64,000 nt of DNA from Humulus lupulus (Eukaryota > Streptophyta > Magnoliopsida > Rosales > Cannabaceae), in contig NC_084795.1 in NCBI RefSeq assembly GCF_963169125.1, positions 278,080,122 through 278,144,121 of the forward strand, read 5' to 3'. The notes under the pieces are model-generated. The model was not told the DNA's origin. It saw nothing but the letters and a program-made list of their open reading frames with translations, and ran no database searches. Position numbers and translations under genes: made by a program. This document shows positions 55,431-64,000 of this stretch, piece by piece. How positions within the stretch are numbered: position 1 is the first letter of the stretch; the number at the start of each line of letters is the position of its first letter.

Positions 55431-56470
55431 CACGTGGAAGCCACCTACCCGGAGTTGCTGTTACGAGTCTCTACCTCTTTAGCTCGAGCTAGCCAAAATT
55501 TTAGTAAGAATACTCAAAGGCATCGGGTTAGCAGTGTGGACACCACGAGCTGGGACTACATGAAGCTCGAGGTACGACCTGGAGCTGACACCTCCGACCC
55601 TTTATAAAGTCAACCACGCAATGTAAACGTGCGCATATCAGACATCACGTGTCTACTCCATTCTTGAATTCTCGGACACGCAGCATAAACGTGTGTGTTC
55701 AGGCACATCACGACTAGTTTGGGCCATGCGGCCCATTATCCCCATTACCTATTGATTAGACCACACTTCATTGTCAGGTTTTAGGAATTAATCATGAATG
55801 TCATAGAAGTGACATGATGGATAAGAATGTCACGGGATGGCCCCCTTTGCCAACACTCAGGTGTCCTCTCCCTATAAATATGGAGACCCTGGGCATTGCA
55901 AAGGGTTGGCTTCTAATTTGTAAGGAAATACCCTGTAGGGAATATCCGAGATATATCAATAATATTGACTGGTGGACTAGAGGGATTTTAACCTTCGAAC
56001 TACCTAAAAAAAGAGTAAACGAGTTACAACCTCCCTTTGATATTATTCCCATATTACGGTTCATCATTTAGCACTAATATGTCTCTTTATTCATATAATT
56101 ATCTGTTGCCGAAGAACTGCGTCAACACTACCCATGTCAGCATTCGATATACTTCCCGAGAAGTTCTCGAGGGGGAACTACCTAGTTGACAGGTTATCGA
56201 CTTACAATCTTCCAAACCTCTGAGGAAAGGCCTCGGAACCCTCCGTGAATTTCTGAAGCGTAGCCGGTAGGGGGCTCTGAGTTTGGGTCAGAGAAGAAAC
56301 GTTTACAGTGACTCTTCAAAGAGCCCTAGAAGTCCCCATAGCGACCTCACGAGATTCTCAGAGATTCGATGGACCACATTTCTAAGAAGTGGTCTTAGGC
56401 ACCTTTTCCGCTAGGATTTTGGGACCACCTACATTTTAGGGTAGGAAACCGCCCTGATAGGCCAATGGCG
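55431..56470 (+). mobile_element. LTR-like fragment
   Basis: TATA box CCTATAAATATGGAGACC near 55870-55887. The stretch before it has repeated AACGTG-type phrases (GTAAACGTGCGCATATC, ATAAACGTGTGTG). Behind it is a leader, then GC-richer sequence to 56460. No paired LTR and no protein domain. Confidence 0.45.
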
Positions 56471-58917
56471 AAGCGACATGTGTGAAAAAAAATAAAAACT
56501 AAAAAAATCTATCTATTACTAATTAGTTTGATTAAAAAATTATTTGCATTTTTAAAGCTACTAAATTTAACAAAAAGAAAATAATATTATTACAAATTAT
56601 TAATAAATTTAAAATTAACTATTTTGAATTAAAAAATGGATAAATTAAACTTTTTAAAAATAACATCACTCATATATTTGATATGTAAAAGAAAAAATAA
56701 GTTTGATAATTAAAAATTATTTAACTAATTATAAAAATAATTACTAATAACTAATTAATTACAAGAATAATTATTAAGATCAACTTAAAGTTGTAAAGAT
56801 ATAAAAGTGTCAATAAGTGTAAAAACAATTAGTATAGGAAATCATAGATAATACTTATCTCTTCTTGTTCTTTCATTTTTTTTAGTATACTAAATATGAG
56901 TTTGAATAATAAATGACTAATTGTGTTTTTTGATGTTTATTAAAGTGGTATGTCCTAATATTTTTTTTAAAAAAAGTAAACACATGAAAAAATTAATAAT
57001 ATAAAAAATAAATGTGTAGGAATTTTGGGTTCAATATCAGCTAAATGCGTAGGATTTATTGGTCTGTCAAATATCTGAAACAATGTCCATAACATACGAT
57101 CAACCCATTCTTAATTTATATTCTATATGGACAACATGTGGAGCATAACAACATCCTACAATAAAGATAATAAATAGTCAATATACCAAGCTCACACTTA
57201 CACACTCGTTAAATTCTTAAAATAAAAAACAAGAGTAAAACTGCTTTTACTTGTCCCCACATGTAAAAGGAAATGCTACACAATTATAATTTTTAGATTT
57301 AGTCCAATTATTATATTTTGTTTGTATATAAGTGACAAGACAACTCATGAAAAGTCCATGAACATGTGAAATTACTATAAGATGAATTAAATGAATAGTA
57401 ATTAATCTTGCAGTGTAGAAGAATGTAAAGTGCACGGTCCCCATGATGAATGATAACTATTCACTAAATCAACCACTTTGTACAGATATCCAACCCATAA
57501 CATCATATTTTCATATGTGGTGTTACATAAAAGGGTAAAATTATCATATTTTAAAATGTTATTCTAACACTATTTTCCTATTACCTTTCTAAATTGCTTT
57601 TCTTTTTAATTTTCTCAGTTTATGTTTTAAATATTCGATTAGCTACTATTTGTTTTTTGGAAGTAATCTTAATTAAAGTATAATTATATTATAACTTGTA
57701 TATTATATATGAATAAAATCATAAGTTTTATATGAATAAAATCATAAGTTTTATATGAATAAATATAAATTTTTTTTTTTTTGGGAATTGGTTGGAATGT
57801 GTTCGTATTTATTAATAAGTTTTTGTTGGAATGCACATAATGAATCAGAGCACGTGGAGCCCTTTTTTGTTCTTTCTTTTACAACTCTAAAACATTTCTT
57901 TTTCTTTATAATAACTCCAATGCTGTAGCTAGAAGGGTTGCCATAGTCATTTGTGGGTCCCAAGTAAAAAAAATGGGTCCCAAGATCAGATTATTGGCAA
58001 GAGAGAGTGCCAAAAGTTGGCAACGTTGCCCAACTTGTTTTTTATTTTAATAAAAATATTTTTGATTATGTGGATGAAAGAGAATACAAAAGTATTAATA
58101 TTTTAATTTTTTTTGCCAACATGAGAGAGTGCTAGCATTGTAGAGCTCTTGTCAAATGTCTTTGCACTGTTGAAGGTGTGCATTAAACTTCAACTGTGAC
58201 TTGTCTTGTCAAATGTCACATCAATCCATTTCACAGGTGGAGTCACCTCACACGCATGGCCACAATACTTTTTACACATAGAAGTGCTACTAAATTTTTT
58301 TCAAATAATTTAACAGACACATGCTTACAACTTGACAAGTAGTTTTGTTTGATACTCAACTAATATATAAGTAAGTATTATAGTAGTTAATTTAATAAAA
58401 TAGTGTCATTTACTTTATTTATATTACCCAGTCATCTTTTTTTTTTTAAAAGGAATTACCTATAATTGAAATAATTGTAGAAGTATGAACACGAAATTTG
58501 TTTGCTTCAATTATTATGTTTGTATTTAAATTTTTTAATCTCATTCATATGTGCGTGTACATATTTATATCAATTATGGGCAAGTCCTTTTTTTAAAAAA
58601 AAAAAAAAAGTAACTCACTTCGTAACTAATAGTATATATCATTGGAAAAAAATATTAGAAAAAAAAACCTTGATAATAGCACTTCTCTTTTACACGTGTT
58701 TCTTAAAACAAAGTTACCACCCACGTCAGAAGCATGGCCTAAATCTATGGATCCATCAACTCATTTCACAGCCTAGGTCCCACGTCACAAGCATGGCCTG
58801 CATAGTTGTGGATTAGACTATTTTAACTAGTTTTGCTAACCTTCCACAAACAAGTGCGAAAAACTCTCCATCAAATTTTGTTTTGTACAAAAAGCTCAAG
58901 TGAAAAGGATTCAATCA
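56471..58917. other. AT-rich DNA, possible MITE at ~57905-58145
   Basis: No gene. AACTCCAATGCTGTAGCTAG (57906) and TGCTAGCATTGTAGAGCTC (58132) could be inverted ends of a MITE, but the match is short. The right edge holds the promoter of the zf-GRF gene. Confidence 0.45.
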
Positions 58918-59492
58918 ATGAACATGAAAATGAAGAGAGTTCAACAAGCCGCCAAGGCAAACAGTAGTCATATTGGAACTGTTAATAGTGCTGATCAAAA
59001 TTACACTGACACTGTCGTTGTTGACTCCAACACGGCCATTGATGAGTTCGATAATCCAGTGTGCAAATGCGGGAAACCAGCAGCTTTGAAAGTTTGTTGG
59101 AGTCCAGTAAATCCTGGAAGAAGATTCTTTGGATGCACGAACTATGTATGTAATAAGGTCAACTTCTTTTCTTGATTTCTCATATAAGAATGATCACATT
59201 TCTGCATGTACGTATTATAATGAGTTGTTCTACTGATTCATAGCTCAACACTTCACCATATCCATGTTGCGGGTTTCTTAGATGGAAAGATCCACCGATG
59301 TGCCCAAGGTCAAAAGAAATTATACCTGCTATGCTGGAGAAAATTGAAAGGTTGGAAACTGACAAACTTAACACAAACAACAACACAATAAAGACTGAGA
59401 AGATATTTCTACTATTCTTAATCTTGGGCTTGAGTTCTATCTTCATAATGTTTGTGTTTGTTGTAACTAATGACTTGTCCACAAAGAAATAG
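58918..59492 (+). CDS. zf-GRF zinc-finger, coiled-coil, membrane-anchored small protein
   Basis: Two exons, 58918-59145 and 59244-59492 (GTATGT donor, CATAG acceptor), 158 codons. An unstructured N-terminus leads into a zf-GRF finger (about 50-95: CKCGKPAALKVCWSPVNPGRRFFGC, shortened, then CCGFLRWKDPPMC). A short coiled coil follows (EIIPAMLEKIERLETDKL), and a C-terminal hydrophobic segment of about 20 residues (IFLLFLILGLSSIFIMFVFV) suggests a tail anchor. zf-GRF proteins bind nucleic acid in some cases; plants have many such short copies of unknown role. The upstream GTG at 58900 was rejected as a start in favour of ATG 58918. Plus strand, unlike the A/B/C genes. Confidence 0.82.
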
Positions 59493-60030
59493 AATTATGA
59501 TTACTTGATATGTTCCAAATTTAGTAAAATGAATGTTTTAATATCTATAATTTACATGGAACTCTATGATAAATTTTCGGTGATAGTACTTTGATGTGTC
59601 GAAATTTTGTTGGTTTTCAATGAGTCACATGTAAATTATGGGCATATAGTGTAGCATCCAAATGTATATGAAAATTTTAATTGACTCTCTACAAAGGCAT
59701 AATTTCAAACATTATTCCATAGGGGTTGCCTAAATGAAAATTAATTTTAAATCCTTGAGTTTTATTCATTTGTTCACCTTCTAATGATATTATTACATGG
59801 TTTCATTTTTTTTAACCTACAATAATTAAAATTTAATTTTCCCACAAATAAGATAGAAAAGTTCGTTTGGTAAAATTTAAGTTTGTTTAAATTTAATGCA
59901 AACTCAGTGTGCTTGTTATATACTAAAATCGGCTACTAAGGGCTACATAGTAATATAGAAAACCACTCTGCTTAAAAAATCGTGTGCTGTCTTGTCACAT
60001 TGATATTGGTCGAATTTTCAAGTATGATAT
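59493..60030. other. AT-rich DNA
   Basis: 3' flank of the zf-GRF gene. No further gene. Confidence 0.5.
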
Positions 60031-60475
60031 TATGCTATCTGCCAAATATTTCGATGGAAATCTAGATCCATCGAGATTAGTCGAAATATGAAACAAATCT
60101 TATGCAATCTGCCACAAATTTCGACGAGTCTAGATCATTGGAGGTTGGGGGAAATTGTAAATTGCACAATTTGCAATAATTTCATAGTTTTTGAAAAGTG
60201 GAATTAAATATTCAGACGACAATCTCTGTTACCTTCATTTTATCAAATCTGCCAAATATTCTGCCAAATATTTCGATGGAAAACTAGATCCATCGAGATT
60301 GGTCGAAATATGAAACAAATCTTATGCAATCTGCCACAAATTTCGACGAGTCTAGATCGTTGGAGATTGGGCGAAATTGTAAATTGCACAATTTGCAACA
60401 ATTTCATAGTTTTTGAAAAGTGGAATTAAATATTCAGACGACATTCTCTGTTACGTTCATTTTACCAGTAAAGAA
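60030..60475. repeat. 222-bp tandem repeat, two copies
   Basis: CTGCCAAATATTTCGATGGA... begins near 60039 and again near 60261, and the two copies agree almost base for base. Each holds the dyad TCGATGGA-N8-TCCATCGA and a second related phrase, TTTCGACGAGTCTAGATC. A relative of the same phrase is at 31262-31295. Confidence 0.9.
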
Positions 60476-60519
60476 AAGATTGTAATATTATATACCTGGC
60501 AGTGGTAATAAATTATAGT

Positions 60520-62186
60520 CACTACTACAAAATACCCTTTACGGGAGATTATTTTAGGACACACATAAATGCAAGTCCTTAAAAATATTTATCGAGTTTT
60601 TAGAACACTCATTGAAAGTCCAAAAAAAATACATTTTAGGACTCGCAATGAGTGTCTTAAAAAAACAAGCGCGTCCTAACAAAATCTGGGCTAAAAAATT
60701 AGTGTTTTATTTAACAATTTTAAGGACTTACTTTGGGAATCATTAATACTCTTTAAGGACTCCCTTAAAATACCTGGGCTGAAAAATTGTAAAAAATAAT
60801 AATGAATAGTATAAGTTTAAAAATAAACTAAATTATGGTTGGGGGCCAATTATGTAAATATATATTTATAAAAATTATATAATTATTAAAAAACCTTAAA
60901 ACTAGATTTTTTGTGTTTTTAAATTTTTTATATTATTAACTTTTACATTTATAATAATTTATATCAAATTTTAAATTTATGCTAGCCATAAAATCAGTTA
61001 ATTAAAAAAAGGGTAAGAGACACAATTGTTTTCGAATTGGGGCTTTGTTTTTAATTGAAAATTCGAATTGGGGCTTTTTAGTTTCAATCCCATACAGTTA
61101 TGTTTTTTGCAAGCGGGAAATACCAAATTGTTGGGGGCGAAACTAATTTTCATTTGGCTCATACTAAAGTGTGAAAAACTGGTGGTAACAAAAAGAAGAA
61201 ACAAAAAACTGGTGGTCTCAACGACAATTCACCCTTCCGCCTCTCATCCTCCATGCTTTTTGCCTCTCTGCTTTTCTTCATCACTCGTTTTATCTATTCT
61301 CATCGGTGGTCATGGCAGACCCAGATCTCCAGCGGTCCAACCATCATGTACAGTTCGTGCTTGTCATCTTCGTCGCCACGAGCATCATGTACGGTTCATG
61401 CTTCAGATCAAGTTGATTCACCAGTGGGTTCTCTCCTGCTAAGGTTCTCTCTCCGTCTCTCATTTTATTCCCTTTAGTTGTCTATCTCTCACTAGTTTAG
61501 ATTTTGTTTGGATGTTTAGTTGGAACTTGGTCTTCCATTTGAATATTATTAACCGATGCTTTGTTATTTTATTTTATTGATTTTGGTTTTCGGGATTTAA
61601 CTCGACTTGGGTGAATATGGTCAAATCTCATTTGAGGAAATTCATATAGTGTAGTCTTTTTGGATTAATTTATGGTGCTAATATCAGTACTTGAAGCTGA
61701 ATTTTTTTAATCAATTTTGCCAAAATCTAGTTTGTTGTTTTGCTCTCTTGTTTGTTAGAAAGAGATGAAATTGACTAACTATTGAATCAAGTTGACATGT
61801 TTTATGAAATGAAAAATTGGACAGAATTTATATCTCTACAGAGTTTGGAACTTTTATTTTGTTTGATCTATTTTCTGCATATTGTGAACAAGAGCTGAGG
61901 GCCTGTTCGGTAAACTTTGTTTAAACAATTTTTTATTTAAATCATTAAAAATATGATAACAAAAATAAGAAACACGTTCGGTAAAATATTTTTACTTTAA
62001 TTTTTTTAAAATTTTAATTAAAAATTCTAAAATTTTGAAAGCAACATTTTATCACTTAAAAAAAAAATTAAATTTTTTTTAGATGGTTCTTTCTCACGAT
62101 TAGGTTCAGCCTCTTCAGCTTCCTCCATAGCTCTTCTTGCCCTCCATGACCTCCTCTCTTCCACATGTGAGTTTTCATTCTCTTCT
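60520..62186 (+). mobile_element. CACTA-like element end and nested transposon debris
   Basis: CACTACTACAAAATACCC at 60520 looks like a CACTA terminus. It is followed by repeated subterminal motifs (TTTTAGGACTCGCAATGAG, GCAAGTCCTTAAAAA). At 61899 GGGCCTGTTCGGTAAAC resembles the end of a PIF/Harbinger or hAT MITE. No opposite ends were found before the LTR at 62187. A 124-codon frame at 61068-61442 has no domain. Confidence 0.45.
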
Positions 62187-64000
62187 TGTAGAGTCCAAGA
62201 ACTTTACTTAGCTAATTATTTAGTAGTATTATAGTATGTATAGTATTATCTTTGTTACTGTGGATTTTTGGTTCAGACCGGGAATTATTTGGACACTCAT
62301 AGTAGTACTTATAGACTTTCTAAGTTTAACCTATAGTTTAAGAATAGTAATTTTAACCTAAGGTTTGATTATATAGCTGATATTAAGAATAATATTTATT
62401 ATATTATAAGGTTTAGATAGACCCAATAAGATAGTAACACTTATCATATGTATGATTATTAAGAAATTATTATTTTAATGATAAAATAAGAGAAATATAA
62501 GACTTAGTCTTCACCAAAATCTGATAGGAGCATGACATTTATCACAATTTTATTTATTTGTGGATTAGGTTGATATTTAGATAATTAAATAGATTTTTCG
62601 GAACTTTAGGGTACTGTAACTTCCGACCTATTTTTGACCCAGTTATATTAGGAATTTCGAAAAATAGTATTTCTTAAAAGTTTTAGATAATTTAATGAGC
62701 TTTCTAACGATATAAAGAGAGTCCAAATCGGAGTTCTACAACTCCAGATATGTTGATTTTACTGAAGGAGAGTTTAGAGTTACGAGATTTAGGGAGTTAG
62801 AAGTTAGGATTCTATTTGTTTTTATTATTTTAAAATCAAGCTTTGAATCCTTAAATCTCTCTGAAAAATTTGAAAAATTCCTAAGCCTTTGGCTGAAGGA
62901 TATTCAAATATTTTCAATTAAATTTATTTTTTTTATTCAAAGCCAAAAAGAAGATTTTTATTCCTAGAACTCTATAAATAGGACCTAGCACCAAGCATTT
63001 TTCATTCATTCATCAAGCTAAGTTCAGAGGCTGCAAGTTGCTAGGTTATTATGAGAGTGTAAACACTTGGGTTGGGGATTATAAGCTTGATCACGATAAG
63101 CTTACCAAACATTTGGGAAGTAAGGTTCTTTAGTATTTCGGTTGTGGTTAGATTGGTCTTGCAAGTCTTTGAGGTAAACCCGAAACTCTATTTCATTTGT
63201 TTCATGTTATTTTCTTTCTCAAAGCCTTCTACTCAGTCCCCTAACCTCATTCTTATTTTGGTTAGGGAATCCAAGTTCTTAAGCACATAAGTTGTGGTAA
63301 GCATATTTCTCAATGGTTTAGTCTTCCTATTCATTTTCATTTCTTCTTCTTCATAAGACTCACTCTTTCTCATATGGTTTTAGGAGTGTTCCAAAAGTCC
63401 CAACTTAGTCCATAATATCTCGGTAACTTTGGTAAGGAAAATAGGATAGAATCTATATGTGTATTGCTTATGTTATCTTATGTGTTATGTTATGAAATAT
63501 GATATGTTATGAATATGTTATGAATGTGTATGTTTGTAGGCTTGGGCTTATGCCCTATTTGACTAACAAGACCCCAAAAAGATTATGGGCATATGCCTAC
63601 TTAGCTAGTAGGACCCCACTAATCTCATGGGCATAAGCTTGTTTAGTCTATGGGACCCCAAGTAATAATGGCCATTATAATAAGTGTATGTATTAAGTGT
63701 TATGATATGTCTTTATGTTTATTTTGAAATTTATGTTTATGACTATGTGTTAGATTTTCCTTGCTGGGCATTAGGCTCATTCCTTTCTGTTTTATGTGCA
63801 GGAAAATAGCTTTAGAGGCGGTAAGGTTCGTGGCACTTAGAGGATGTGTATCGATGGTGAATGGAGTCAAGGAGCCGAGCGTTATTCGATTCGAGGATGT
63901 AGTTTCGTTTTATGTCTTTTACATGTATTTTCCGCACTATTTATGTAATATCTTTTTATTTTAAATCATGTTTTGTTTTTAAAGACAATGGGATCCCATA
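62187..64000 (+). mobile_element. Second copy of the 1.9-kb LTR, cut by the window end
   Basis: Starts TGTAGAGTCC as at 34747 and runs parallel to that copy to its base 36524, so about 145 bp of the LTR lie beyond the window. The inner part (about 62440-62890) differs from the first copy, while the TATA region and everything behind it match well. Whether it is a solo LTR or the 5' LTR of a full element cannot be told. The preceding bases are CTTCT. Confidence 0.9.

Noticed and set aside
58900..58917. GTG start for the zf-GRF gene
   Set aside because: Plant genes start at ATG; the first in-frame ATG is at 58918.
31260..60480. Calling one 29-kb transposon with defined ends
   Set aside because: Shared motifs exist at both sides, but no terminal inverted repeat with target duplication could be read; kept only as a finding.
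1..64000. tRNA and rRNA genes
   Set aside because: I saw no cloverleaf-like or rRNA-like sequence by eye; only a scan with a tRNA finder could exclude them.

Overview
The window is nuclear DNA of a flowering plant, almost certainly a eudicot. It is AT-rich, its genes have GT-AG introns, and it carries plant-only families: F-box, FAR1/FHY3, zf-GRF and plant-type aspartate-semialdehyde dehydrogenase. It is crowded with Copia and Gypsy-like LTR sequence, MITEs and MULE-like elements. A member of the Rosales (for example Cannabaceae) is my guess from general character only; no sequence mark proves it.

Layout. (1) 0.64-7.8 kb: ten head-to-tail units of about 717 bp. Each encodes, on the minus strand, a small protein with a C-terminal hydrophobic segment. 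Between promoter and ORF most units carry one or two copies of a 20-bp G-rich palindrome. (2) 7.8-11.6 kb: non-coding DNA with a relic exon, LTR debris and a minisatellite. (3) 11.6-17.0 kb: an intact single-exon F-box gene (minus) and an eight-exon ankyrin gene (plus) with two clean MITEs in its introns. (4) 17-26.4 kb: an LRR relic, a damaged Copia element (minus), and the last seven exons of an aspartate-semialdehyde dehydrogenase gene whose N-terminal exon is not in the window. (5) 26.4-31.3 kb: AT-rich DNA with a MULE-like non-autonomous element and a perfect 40-bp palindrome. (6) 31.3-52 kb: a FAR1/MULE-transposase-type gene followed on the same strand by small genes in the order A1, dsRBD, B1, C1, A2, B2, C2. 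A, B and C are three families of small proteins with cysteine motifs at the N-terminus and predicted coiled coils behind; each occurs twice, so the order reads A-B-C-A-B-C. Every one has a TATA-like box about 65-130 bp upstream. (7) 52-58.9 kb: LTR fragments and AT-rich DNA. (8) 58.9-60.5 kb: a zf-GRF/coiled-coil/membrane-anchor gene (plus) and a 222-bp tandem repeat that shares a motif with the DNA just 3' of the FAR1 gene. (9) 60.5-64 kb: nested transposon ends and a second copy of the LTR that stands as a solo LTR, with target-site duplication, at 34.7-36.7 kb.

The two most unusual things are the microprotein array with hairpin leaders and the duplicated cassette of small Cys/coiled-coil genes beside a transposase-like gene, a tandem dsRBD gene and a zf-GRF gene. 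The second may be a gene-carrying MULE-type element or a dispersed family of accessory genes. That is inference; no terminal repeats and target duplication were found for it.
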